From Leyella stercorea (GTDB lineage: Bacteria; Bacteroidota; Bacteroidia; Bacteroidales; Bacteroidaceae): a stretch of DNA of 64,000 bases. Position numbers and translations under genes: made by a program. The notes beneath the pieces are model-generated. The model had not been told where the DNA came from. It saw only the letters and a list, made by a program, of their open reading frames with translations, and made no database searches. Shown here in pieces: positions 28,789 to 36,595 of this stretch (its first letter is position 1; each line of letters begins with the position of its first letter). Where the stretch lies: assembly GCF_021531655.1 (NCBI RefSeq), contig NZ_JADYUF010000016.1, positions 5,182-69,181 of the forward strand, given 5' to 3'.

Positions 28789-30264
28789 ATGAAAAAATCA
28801 AAATCAATATTAATGGCTATTGCAGCTGTATTGCTGTGTGCTGGCATCGGTGCCAATGCGCAGCGTGGCAAGGGTCTTGTGATTGATGCAAAGTCGCAGC
28901 CCGACACATCGGCAGTAGCCATTTCTGACACGGCACAGAGCCGTGCTGTGGATGCCGACTTCAAGGCTCCCGAGCATAGTGTGGTTGATGAGGTGATTTG
29001 GGTGGTAGGCGACGAGCCTATACTCAAGTCGGATGTTGAGATGACACGACTCCAGGGCGAGGCCGAAGGAGTGACATGGCACGGCGATCCCGACTGCGCC
29101 ATTCCCGAGCAGATTGCCGTTCAGAAACTCTTCCTGCATCAGGCTGAGATTGACTCAATACAGGTTACAGAGGGTGAGATAGCCCAAAACATCGACATGC
29201 AGATCAATCGCTGGATACAGCAGGCCGGTTCTAAGGAGAAGCTTGAGGAATACAAGAAGATGAGCGTTGCTCAGATGCGTTCGCAATTGCACGACGACTT
29301 CCGTAACAACCAGCTCATACAGCAGATGAAGGAGAAGCTTGTGAGCGACATTTCGGTTACACCTTCTGACGTGCGCAACTATTTCCGCGACATGCCAGAG
29401 GACAGTATCCCCTTCGTTCCTACTGAAGTTGAGGTGGAGATAATCACACGTCAGCCCCAGATTGACCAGGAGGAGATAAATAGAGTAAAGAACGATTTGC
29501 GCGATTATACCGACCGTGTCAACAAGGGCGAGACTTCTTTCGCCACATTGGCGCGTCTTTACTCAGAAGATCCTGGCTCGGCTCGTCAGGGAGGTGAGAT
29601 GGATTACGTAGGTCGAGGAATGCTCGACCCTGCCTTTGCAAGTGTAGCGTTCAACCTGACCGACCCCAAGAAGATTTCGAAGATTGTAGAGTCGGAGTAT
29701 GGATTCCACATCATCCAGCTTATCGACAAGCGTGGCGACAAGATCAAGGTGCGCCACATACTACGCATTCCGCGCGTTTCGCCCGAGGCTGTTGACTCTA
29801 TGCGTACACGTCTCGACTCGCTTGCAACCGACATACGTGCCGCAAAGGTGACATTTGAGGAGGCTGCCCAGGTGGTATCCGACGACAAAGACACCCGCAA
29901 CAATCACGGACTCATGTCGTACAACGGACAGGACGGACGCACATCGAAGTTCCAGATGAAGGACCTTCCGACAGAAGTGGCTCGCGAAGTGGAGCACATG
30001 GAAGTGGGCGATGTAAGCAAAGCGTTCCAGATGATAAACGAAAAGGGCAAGACGGTGGCTGCCATAGTCAAGCTGAAGAGCCGCACTCCTGCCCACCGCG
30101 CCTCCATTACCGAAGACTATCAGGTGATGAAGAACGTGGTATTGCAGAAAGAACGCGCCGACTTCCTCCACCAGTGGGTAGTCAACAAGATCAAGACCAC
30201 ATACGTAAAGATGAACGACCGCTGCAAGAAGTGCAAGTTTGAGTATGAGGGATGGATCAAATGA
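28789..30264 (+). CDS. Parvulin-type peptidylprolyl isomerase (SurA-like), second copy
   Basis: A 491-residue periplasmic SurA-type chaperone with a signal peptide ending near residue 24 (GIGANAQ). After a low-complexity linker it has the SurA N-terminal domain (about 62-185: VDEVIWVVGDEPILKSDVE, VTEGEIAQNIDMQINRWIQ, MRSQLHDDFRNNQLIQQM). A first PPIC domain covers about 205-320 (GETSFATLARLYSEDPGSARQGG, ESEYGFHIIQLIDKRGDKIKVRHI). A partial second PPIC domain (about 320-430) has FEEAAQVVSDDKDTRNNHG. This is the fuller SurA architecture of the pair. It ends with a two-Cys segment, RCKKCKFEYEG, unusual for SurA and possibly a disulfide or metal site. The preceding gene and the next gene lie 65 and 31 bases away, so an operon is likely. 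Confidence 0.92.
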   Translation: MKKSKSILMAIAAVLLCAGIGANAQRGKGLVIDAKSQPDTSAVAISDTAQSRAVDADFKAPEHSVVDEVIWVVGDEPILKSDVEMTRLQGEAEGVTWHGDPDCAIPEQIAVQKLFLHQAEIDSIQVTEGEIAQNIDMQINRWIQQAGSKEKLEEYKKMSVAQMRSQLHDDFRNNQLIQQMKEKLVSDISVTPSDVRNYFRDMPEDSIPFVPTEVEVEIITRQPQIDQEEINRVKNDLRDYTDRVNKGETSFATLARLYSEDPGSARQGGEMDYVGRGMLDPAFASVAFNLTDPKKISKIVESEYGFHIIQLIDKRGDKIKVRHILRIPRVSPEAVDSMRTRLDSLATDIRAAKVTFEEAAQVVSDDKDTRNNHGLMSYNGQDGRTSKFQMKDLPTEVAREVEHMEVGDVSKAFQMINEKGKTVAAIVKLKSRTPAHRASITEDYQVMKNVVLQKERADFLHQWVVNKIKTTYVKMNDRCKKCKFEYEGWIK

Positions 30265-30295
30265 TCCGATTATGCTTTAAAAGGCTTATTGTTTA

Positions 30296-31954
30296 ATGGT
30301 AATGAATGAAAATAATTCTATAAAAATGAAATGGCATAGAATCGTCGTTCTGACGGTTCTATGCCTTTTTGGCTTTAGCCTGATGGCAACATTGGCGGCT
30401 CCATACAAAAAGAAGAAGCGCCAGAAAACAGACGAACGCGTGTATCTTGTACATGCCGACGAGTTGAGTTACGACCAATGGGGAGCCGTGCCTGGAGCCC
30501 AAATACTCAAGGGCAAGGTGCATTTCAAGCACGCCGGAATGCAGTTGTGGTGCGACAGCGCCTACTTCTTTCAGGTGGAGAATTCGGTTGAGGCTTTCGG
30601 ACACGTGCGCTTCAGGCAGGGCGACACCCTCTCGCTCACCTGTGACCATGCCGACTACAACGGTGCCGAGCAGATGATGCACGCCCGCAAGAACGTGGTG
30701 CTGAAGCATCGCACGCAGACCTTGTACACCGACTCGCTCGACTACGACCGCATGTACAGTCTTGCCTACTTCTTCGAGGGTGGCAAACTGGTAGACGGCA
30801 AGGACCGTCTCGTGAGCGACTGGGGTGCATACAGCACGGCAACGCGCGAGGCTTCGTTCTATTATGGAGTCGAGATGTTCTCGGGCAAGAACCATATCAC
30901 CACCGACACCTTGCATTACGACACCCGTACGCAGATAGCCCACGTCGTAGGTCCGTCCACTATCAAGTCGAAGGGTACGATTATCCACACCACCGATGCC
31001 TACACCAACTCGCGCACCGACCGCTCGCAGCTGTTCGGACGTTCTACCATCATCGACGGCGACAAGACCATTACGGGCGACTCGCTGTTCCACGACAACT
31101 CAAACGGCGACAACGAAGGATACGGCAACGTGATATATGTCGACAAGAAGAACAAGAACGAGATGCATGCCAACCGACTCTTCTACAACGAGAAGACCGG
31201 ATACGGATATGCCACCGACCGCGCCTTGCTGCTCGACTATTCGCAGCGCGACACGCTATGGATGCATGCTGACTCGATGAAGATATACACCTTCAACATA
31301 AACACGGACTCGGTATACCGCAAGGTGCATGCCTTCCCGCATGTGCGTGCCTACCGTCAGGACGTTCAGGCGGTGTGCGACTCGCTCGTGTTCAACTCGC
31401 TCGACTCGTGCATGACAATGTATCGCGACCCGATAGCGTGGAATCTCAACCGCCAGATACTTGGCGAAGAGATAAAGGTGTACTTTGCCGACTCAACCGT
31501 TCGCAAGGCTGAGGTCATCGAACAGGCATTGTCAGTAGAGCAGATTGACGCCAAGGACCACTTCAACCAGGTGTCGTCGAAGCGTATGGACGCTTATTTC
31601 ACCGATGGAGCCATGCGCCGTACTGATGCCATAGGCAACGTAATGACTATATATTATAATCGTGACGAGAAGGACTCTGTACTCACCGAGCTGAATTATC
31701 TCGAAACCGACACCATGCGAATGTTCATGTCTGCCGACCGACAGCTTGAACGTATATGGGCATCGAAGGCCACCGGCACAATGTATCCGATCACTCAGGT
31801 GCCGCCCGACAAGTCGAAGCTGCCCTCGTTCGAATGGTTTGACTATATACGACCGCTCGACAAGAACGACATTTTCGAATGGCGTGGCAAGAAGAGCGGC
31901 ACACAACTCAAGAAAATACAGCGACGCGAAGCACCGCTGCAAAAGTTCGATTGA
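30296..31954 (+). CDS. OstA-like (LptA/LptD N-terminal domain) envelope protein
   Basis: About 550 residues with an N-terminal signal sequence. Three in-frame starts are possible (30296, 30302, 30326); the last, MKWHRIVVLTVLCLFGFSL, gives the most typical signal peptide. The mature part begins KKKKRQKTDERVYLVHADEL. It then shows repeated beta-strand pairs of the OstA/LptA type, such as AQILKGKVHFKHAGMQLWCD, FGHVRFRQGDTLSLTCDHAD and HARKNVVLKHRTQTLYTDSL. LptA-like jelly-roll modules carry lipopolysaccharide across the periplasm, and the Bacteroidales OstA-like proteins are thought to serve the same export. It follows the two SurA-type chaperones by 31 bases, consistent with a shared role in outer-membrane assembly. 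No terminator is evident; a long repeat-rich gap follows. Confidence 0.8.
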   Translation: MVMNENNSIKMKWHRIVVLTVLCLFGFSLMATLAAPYKKKKRQKTDERVYLVHADELSYDQWGAVPGAQILKGKVHFKHAGMQLWCDSAYFFQVENSVEAFGHVRFRQGDTLSLTCDHADYNGAEQMMHARKNVVLKHRTQTLYTDSLDYDRMYSLAYFFEGGKLVDGKDRLVSDWGAYSTATREASFYYGVEMFSGKNHITTDTLHYDTRTQIAHVVGPSTIKSKGTIIHTTDAYTNSRTDRSQLFGRSTIIDGDKTITGDSLFHDNSNGDNEGYGNVIYVDKKNKNEMHANRLFYNEKTGYGYATDRALLLDYSQRDTLWMHADSMKIYTFNINTDSVYRKVHAFPHVRAYRQDVQAVCDSLVFNSLDSCMTMYRDPIAWNLNRQILGEEIKVYFADSTVRKAEVIEQALSVEQIDAKDHFNQVSSKRMDAYFTDGAMRRTDAIGNVMTIYYNRDEKDSVLTELNYLETDTMRMFMSADRQLERIWASKATGTMYPITQVPPDKSKLPSFEWFDYIRPLDKNDIFEWRGKKSGTQLKKIQRREAPLQKFD

Positions 31955-32001
31955 AAGGCGACAAATTCGCTATAAAATAACAGCGCAGCCCTTTGGTCTT
32001 G

Positions 32002-32128
32002 CAAATGTATTCGTTTTGACGTGCAAAAGGACTACATTTGCAAGGCAAAAGGGCTCCTTTTGTATGCTAAAAGGACTCCTTTTGCACTCCAAAAGGACTC
32101 GTTTTGAATGCCAAAAGGACTCCTTTTG
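32002..32128. repeat. 22-bp-period palindrome array, copy 2
   Basis: Six units start at 32002, 32024, 32046, 32068, 32090 and 32112. Most read CAAAAGGACTCCTTTTG or CAAAAGGACTCGTTTTG. The first unit begins CAAATGTA and the second ends TACATTTG, which are reverse complements of each other, so an alternative half-site brackets the first two units. Confidence 0.9.
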
Positions 32129-32153
32129 AAAAGCCGCCCGATTCAGTCCTGAA

Positions 32154-32235
32154 ATGAATACGTTATCGTTGGCAGATGAATACGTTATCGTTGGCAGATG
32201 AATACGTTATCATAGCCCGATGAATACGTATTCAT
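32154..32235. repeat. Second 22-bp-period array, ATGAATACGT type
   Basis: Units start at 32154, 32176, 32198 and 32220. The first two are identical for 22 bases (ATGAATACGTTATCG then TTGGCAG). The third diverges in its second half. The last collapses to the 16-base perfect palindrome ATGAATACGTATTCAT. The sequence is unrelated to the neighbouring array but the period is the same. Confidence 0.88.
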
Positions 32236-32322
32236 ATTAACTTGCAATCTTGAGCTTATAATAAGTAACAGTTCAGAATAATCATTACATATATATGAGG
32301 ATGGTGTCAAAACTCATACAAT

Positions 32323-32521
32323 GCGGGCTGAAAGCCCAAAGTTTTCCATAGCCCAGGGCAACGCCCTGGGTATAAGGTATTTACCGACAATGCGCCCTGT
32401 AAGGGCAACTTTAATATTACATTATTTTTTACAGTTGCCCTTACAGGGCGCGTTGCCGCTTTGTATCCGTTTACCCAGGGCGTTGCCCTGGGCTATGAAG
32501 GTCATTGGGCTTTCAGCCCGC
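32323..32521. repeat. Nested-hairpin intergenic element, copy 2
   Basis: This is the most symmetrical copy. The outer GCGGGCTGAAAGCCCA pairs with TGGGCTTTCAGCCCGC about 170 bases away. Next inside, CATAGCCCAGGGCAACGCCC pairs with GGGCGTTGCCCTGGGCTATG. The innermost GCGCCCTGTAAGGGCAACTT pairs with AGTTGCCCTTACAGGGCGCG. The roughly 200 bases can fold as one long hairpin or as separate short ones. Confidence 0.9.
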
Positions 32522-32655
32522 TTTGTTTTTACTCTTGCCTAATCCTCTTATAGAAAGTAGCTCATATAAAAATAAATATGACCATATACTTATAGCCACT
32601 CTAATAGTCGGATGAACCATAAACCATTCCATCTAAAATAAAAAGTTCCTTCATT

Positions 32656-32910
32656 ATGTATTTTTTCAATCGCCGTCCACGTGGATTTCACTATACAATG
32701 CGCTTCAGCAACGAGCGTCGCGACCTCGTCGACGACCTTCGTCGGGGTGTATCGCCCGAAGTTCTGGCACAACGTTCGCTTCAGGAAGAAGCCGGACAGA
32801 CCGGTTGCACAAGACGCCGACGCAGCACACGCGGCATGTATTTTGCCACAGGAGTCATGGTTGTAGTAGTGCTGATAATTCTTCTGGCAGCCATTTTGCT
32901 GTTGGTTTGA
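32656..32910 (+). CDS. Small single-span membrane protein
   Basis: An 84-residue protein between the repeat gap and mutL. The N-terminal 60 residues are very basic (RRPRGFHYTMRF, ERRDLVDDLRR, CTRRRRSTRG). The last 24 (ATGVMVVVVLIILLAAILLLV) form a strong C-terminal membrane anchor with no residues beyond it, so the basic part is probably cytoplasmic. I do not know the family, though small basic proteins beside mutL occur in other Bacteroidetes as I recall. Codon use fits its neighbours, and the start follows the end of the repeats with a plausible leader. It is transcribed toward mutL, but mutL has its own good promoter 35 bases after this stop. Confidence 0.6.
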   Translation: MYFFNRRPRGFHYTMRFSNERRDLVDDLRRGVSPEVLAQRSLQEEAGQTGCTRRRRSTRGMYFATGVMVVVVLIILLAAILLLV

Positions 32911-32944
32911 ACGGCAGCCAAAGACAATAAAGTGCTGACTATAG

Positions 32945-32976
32945 TTTGTATTTATGATAAAAATGCTTATATTTGC
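32945..32976 (+). promoter_or_regulatory. Promoter for mutL (-33 TTTG, -7 TATATTTG)
   Basis: TTTG at 32945-32948 and TATATTTG at 32969-32976 are 20 bases apart, matching the Bacteroidales sigma-A consensus TTTG-N19-21-TAnnTTTG. The predicted transcript begins about 65 bases before the mutL start. TTCAGTTGCAATA-type repeats occur in the leader. Confidence 0.82.
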
Positions 32977-33049
32977 ATCTAAAGAAAACATTCAGTTGCA
33001 ATAACAGCAAAGATTCAGTTGCAATATTTGCACACAACCCGTAAATCCT

Positions 33050-35008
33050 ATGAGCGATATAATACAACTGTTGCCCGATTCAGTGGCCAATCAGATTGCG
33101 GCAGGCGAGGTGATACAGCGTCCCGCAAGCGTCATTAAGGAACTCGTCGAGAACTCCATCGATGCCGGAGCTACGTCCATCCAGGTGGTGTGCGTTGACT
33201 CCGGACGCACCTCAATACAGGTTATCGACAACGGCAAGGGCATGTCCGAGACCGATGCCCGGCTCTCGTTCGAGCGCCATGCCACAAGCAAGATACGCAA
33301 GGCCGACGACCTCTTCAATCTGCATACGATGGGATTTCGAGGCGAGGCGCTCGCTTCGATAGCAGCCGTGGCACAGGTGACGCTCAAGACACGCATGGCA
33401 GACGACGACCTGGGCACACAGTTGTCGCTGGCAGGGTCGCGTTTCGTATCGCAAGAGGCTTGCTCGTGCGCCGTAGGCAGCAATTTCCTCATCGAAAACC
33501 TATTCTACAACGTTCCAGTGAGGCGCAAGTTCCTCAAGTCGAACGCCACCGAGCTCAACAATATCGTCACGGCTTTCGAGCGTATAGCCCTCGTCAATCC
33601 CGACGTGGCATTCTCGCTCTACAACAACGACAACGAACTCTACAACCTCAAGGCCTCTGGCTTGCGCCAGCGCATAGTCGACGTGTTCGGCAAGAAAATC
33701 AACCAGCACCTCCTGCCCATAGATATTGACACCACGATGTGCAAGCTCACGGGATTCATAGGCAAACCCGAGTCGGCACGACGCAAGGGAGCGCGCCAGT
33801 ACTTCTTTGTCAACGGCCGCTACATGAAGCATCCCTACTTCCACAAGGCGGTGATGGCAGCCTACGAACGACTCGTACCCGAGGGCGACCAGGTGCCGTA
33901 TTTCATCTACTTCACCGTCAAACCCGAAGACATCGACGTAAACATACACCCCACCAAGACCGAAATCAAGTTTGAGAACGAACCCACGATATGGCAGATA
34001 CTTGCCGCAGCCGTGAAGGATGCGGTCGGAATGTTCAGCGATGTGACAGCCATTGAGTTCGACACCGAGGGCCAACCCGACATTCCGGCACTCGGAACCA
34101 TGGACGAAGTGCGTGCCCCCAAACTGCAATACAATCCCTCGTACAATCCATTCAACGAACCCTCGCCACGACGCTCGGCTCCATCAGAGTGGGAAAGCAT
34201 GTTCGAAGGACTCGAAAGCAGCTCTTCGCGCCAGCGCCAGACATCGCTTTTCGATGGCAGCAACGACATGATATTAGGCTCAAAAGCCAATCGCAGCATC
34301 ACCGATACGATGCCCGACATACCCGACCTGCAGCCCGTTGCATCGGCAGCCAGCGTCGCTCCTAATCCCGAACCCGTCCCGATAGCATCCCGAATGACCG
34401 CTACAGACGAACCGTCGTCGCCGTCGTCGTCGCCCATAGAGGACAAGTCGCCCGTACATTATCAATATAAGGGGCAGTACATAATGACCGCCGTGAAGTC
34501 GGGACTCATGATTATAGACCAGCATCGTGCCCACATGCGCATACTCTACGAGCGTTATACCGAGCAGATCAACGTCAACAAGTCAGCCGCACAGAAGCTG
34601 ATGTTTCCCGAATCGGTACAGTTCGCCCAGTCGGAAGACGTGGTCATGCAGCAGCTGTTGCCCGATCTGAAGTCGGCAGGCTTCGACATGAGCGAGCTTG
34701 GAGGCGGAGTGTACTCCATATGTGGCGTACCCTCGGGATTGGACGGACTTGACTACGTCTCGCTCGTGCAGGATATCGTGGCCTCGGCAGCCGACAATAC
34801 CAGCTCAGCGCTCGACCATGCCACCCACACCGTAGCCCTATGCCTGGCACGAAGCGCAGCCGTGGCATACGGACAGGTACTCGGCAACGACGAGATGGAG
34901 AACATCGTAAACGACCTCTTTGCCTGCTCCAACTTCAACTACGCCCCCGACGGCAGCAAGATACTCTCCATTCTGAAGCAGACCGAAATACAGCGCATGC
35001 TCGGATAG
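33050..35008 (+). CDS. mutL: DNA mismatch repair protein MutL
   Basis: A 652-residue GHKL ATPase that links MutS mismatch recognition to strand processing. The N-terminal ATPase motifs are complete: GEVIQRPASVIKELVENSID with the catalytic Glu, DNGKGM at 60-65, RHATSKI, GFRGEALASIAAVA from 95, and the transducer segment FVNGRYMKHPYFHKAV. A long Ser/Pro-rich linker (about 345-475) leads to the C-terminal dimerisation domain. There the region equivalent to the endonuclease motif DQHA(X)2E(X)4E reads DQHRAHMRILYE (490-501). The Ala is Arg and the first catalytic Glu is Met, and the later Cys/His zinc motif (CPHGRP-like) is replaced by YAPDGSK. Either the nicking activity is absent or it uses a different site. 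Confidence 0.96.
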   Translation: MSDIIQLLPDSVANQIAAGEVIQRPASVIKELVENSIDAGATSIQVVCVDSGRTSIQVIDNGKGMSETDARLSFERHATSKIRKADDLFNLHTMGFRGEALASIAAVAQVTLKTRMADDDLGTQLSLAGSRFVSQEACSCAVGSNFLIENLFYNVPVRRKFLKSNATELNNIVTAFERIALVNPDVAFSLYNNDNELYNLKASGLRQRIVDVFGKKINQHLLPIDIDTTMCKLTGFIGKPESARRKGARQYFFVNGRYMKHPYFHKAVMAAYERLVPEGDQVPYFIYFTVKPEDIDVNIHPTKTEIKFENEPTIWQILAAAVKDAVGMFSDVTAIEFDTEGQPDIPALGTMDEVRAPKLQYNPSYNPFNEPSPRRSAPSEWESMFEGLESSSSRQRQTSLFDGSNDMILGSKANRSITDTMPDIPDLQPVASAASVAPNPEPVPIASRMTATDEPSSPSSSPIEDKSPVHYQYKGQYIMTAVKSGLMIIDQHRAHMRILYERYTEQINVNKSAAQKLMFPESVQFAQSEDVVMQQLLPDLKSAGFDMSELGGGVYSICGVPSGLDGLDYVSLVQDIVASAADNTSSALDHATHTVALCLARSAAVAYGQVLGNDEMENIVNDLFACSNFNYAPDGSKILSILKQTEIQRMLG

Positions 35009-35190
35009 GCCGTAATCGGCATAAACCATAAGAAATATTGACAAGCATAATGACACAAAACATACACAATGGCATAAAATATTAACATACAATCAGATAA
35101 AAATTTCAGCTAAACTGTTCGTTATTTATCTTTTTTAGCCATAATGACAATATTTTCGTCAAAATAGTGCGGTTATTTAGTTTTTATTAG

Positions 35191-35198
35191 TAACTTTG
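35191..35198 (+). promoter_or_regulatory. Bacteroidales -7 element upstream of the OmpA gene
   Basis: TAACTTTG fits TAnnTTTG. The start codon is 86 bases further on, so the mRNA has an AT-rich leader of about 80 bases, as is common for abundant outer-membrane proteins. No -33 TTTG is seen at the usual distance. Confidence 0.6.
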
Positions 35199-35284
35199 CC
35201 GAAAAATAATGGGGTATAATGCCCTTTAGCTAAATTTCAATAGGAAAAATTGGTATATAATTTGATTGTTAAATAATAAAGGTT

Positions 35285-36427
35285 ATGAAAAAGTTATTTA
35301 TTGTTTTGGCAATGTGTGGTCTCACAATGGGCTCAATGGCTCAGGAGACAACAGATCCTGTACAGAAGTACAGCGTTGCAACAAACTCATTCTGGAGCAA
35401 CTGGTTTATTCAGGTAGGTGCTGATTGGAACGCATTCTACTCAAACGAAGAGCATGGACAGGGTCTTGCACGTAGTCCGTTCAAGAGCTTCCGCGCAACT
35501 CCGGGCTTCTCATTGGCTATCGGTAAGTGGTTTACACCGGGTCTTGGTCTTCGCACTAAGTTCTCTGGCGTTTGGGGCCGCACTGTAGTAGACGAGAACA
35601 AGTACTCTAACAAGACTTGGACACTCAACGAGAACGTTCTCTTCAACCTCAGCAACATGATCTACGGCTACAACCCGACACGCGTTTGGAACTTCGTTCC
35701 TTTCGTAGGTGCAGGTATCAACCGTAACTGCGACGCCAACACTTACGCTATGAACCTCTCTGCAGGTATCCTCAACACATTCCGCGTAAGCAAGCACGTA
35801 GGAATCCACCTCGAGCTCGGCTGGAACTGGGCTGAGTCCGACTGCGACGGCGTTACATACGGCAACTACGGTGGCCGCGTTTGGGACAGCCACGACAACA
35901 AGCTCTACGCTGAGCTCGGTCTTACATTCAACCTTGGCAAGGCTACTTGGGACAAGACTCCTGACGTAGACGCTATCAAGGCCCTCTCACAGAGCCAGAT
36001 CGACGCCCTCAACGCACAGCTCAATGACGCTAACGCTGAGAACGCTCGCCTGAAGAACCTCCTCGCTCAGAAGAAGGATGAGCCAGCTCCTGTTGCTAAG
36101 AACTACAGCAACACTCCGATGTCTGTATTCTTCAACATCAACAAGGCAACTGTAGCTTCACGTAAGGACCTCGTTAACATCAAGTCACTTGCTGACTTCG
36201 CTAAGGAGAACAACTCTAACCTCGTTGTAACAGGTTATGCTGACAGCGCTACAGGTTCTGCAGCTTACAACCAGAAGCTCTCTGAGCGTCGTGCTGAGAC
36301 CGTAGCTAACGAGCTCGTTAAGATGGGTGTTAGCCGCGACAATATCTCTACAGAAGGCAAGGGTGGTGTTAAGGACCTCTCACCGGTTTCTTACAACCGT
36401 CGTGCTACTGTTAAGCTCGCCGACTAA
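35285..36427 (+). CDS. OmpA-family major outer membrane protein
   Basis: A 380-residue outer-membrane protein. The signal peptide ends near residue 20 (GSMAQ). An N-terminal eight-stranded barrel (about 35-225) has strands such as NWFIQVGADWNAFYSN, FSLAIGKWFTPGLGLRTKF and KLYAELGLTFNLG. A coiled segment (SQIDALNAQLNDANAENARL, about 240-262) precedes the OmpA peptidoglycan-binding domain (about 280-380: SVFFNINKATVASRKD, VVTGYADSATGSAAYNQKLS, LSERRAETVANELV, NRRATVKL). Codon use is markedly different from its neighbours (CGT, GCT, AAC, CTC, GTT preferred, TAC over TAT), as expected for a very highly expressed gene. It has its own -7 element and terminator, so it is monocistronic. It links the outer membrane to peptidoglycan. 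Confidence 0.96.
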   Translation: MKKLFIVLAMCGLTMGSMAQETTDPVQKYSVATNSFWSNWFIQVGADWNAFYSNEEHGQGLARSPFKSFRATPGFSLAIGKWFTPGLGLRTKFSGVWGRTVVDENKYSNKTWTLNENVLFNLSNMIYGYNPTRVWNFVPFVGAGINRNCDANTYAMNLSAGILNTFRVSKHVGIHLELGWNWAESDCDGVTYGNYGGRVWDSHDNKLYAELGLTFNLGKATWDKTPDVDAIKALSQSQIDALNAQLNDANAENARLKNLLAQKKDEPAPVAKNYSNTPMSVFFNINKATVASRKDLVNIKSLADFAKENNSNLVVTGYADSATGSAAYNQKLSERRAETVANELVKMGVSRDNISTEGKGGVKDLSPVSYNRRATVKLAD

Positions 36428-36478
36428 TCAGCAATGCTTGGCGATTGTATAGGTAATCGTAAAAAAACAAACAATATG

Positions 36479-36509
36479 GGTGCTTTCCGCAAGGAAGGCA
36501 CCTTTTTTT
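36479..36509 (+). terminator. Intrinsic terminator after the OmpA gene
   Basis: Stem GGTGCTTTCC / GGAAGGCACC (one G-U pair) with a GCAA tetraloop, followed by seven T. GCAA is a stable GNRA loop. Confidence 0.95.
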
Positions 36510-36565
36510 ATGTCCTTAGGCTTTATAAAAGGTTGGTTTACGCTCCATAATTGAAAAAAGATATG

Positions 36566-36573
36566 TAAATTTG
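36566..36573 (+). promoter_or_regulatory. -7 element upstream of the phosphoethanolamine transferase-like gene
   Basis: TAAATTTG matches TAnnTTTG, 23 bases before the start codon. A TTGGTTTA upstream (36533-36540) is spaced a little too far to be a standard -33. Confidence 0.55.
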
Positions 36574-36595
36574 CGTAAAATAAATCAACATTCGA

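Larger units (their letters stand above)
31955..32655. other. Repeat-only gap between the OstA-like gene and the small membrane protein
   Basis: Seven hundred bases without a credible gene. In order it contains the second 22-bp-period array (32002-32128), a second unrelated 22-bp-period array (32154-32235), and the second nested-hairpin element (32323-32521). Open frames over this stretch are products of the repeats. Confidence 0.7.
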
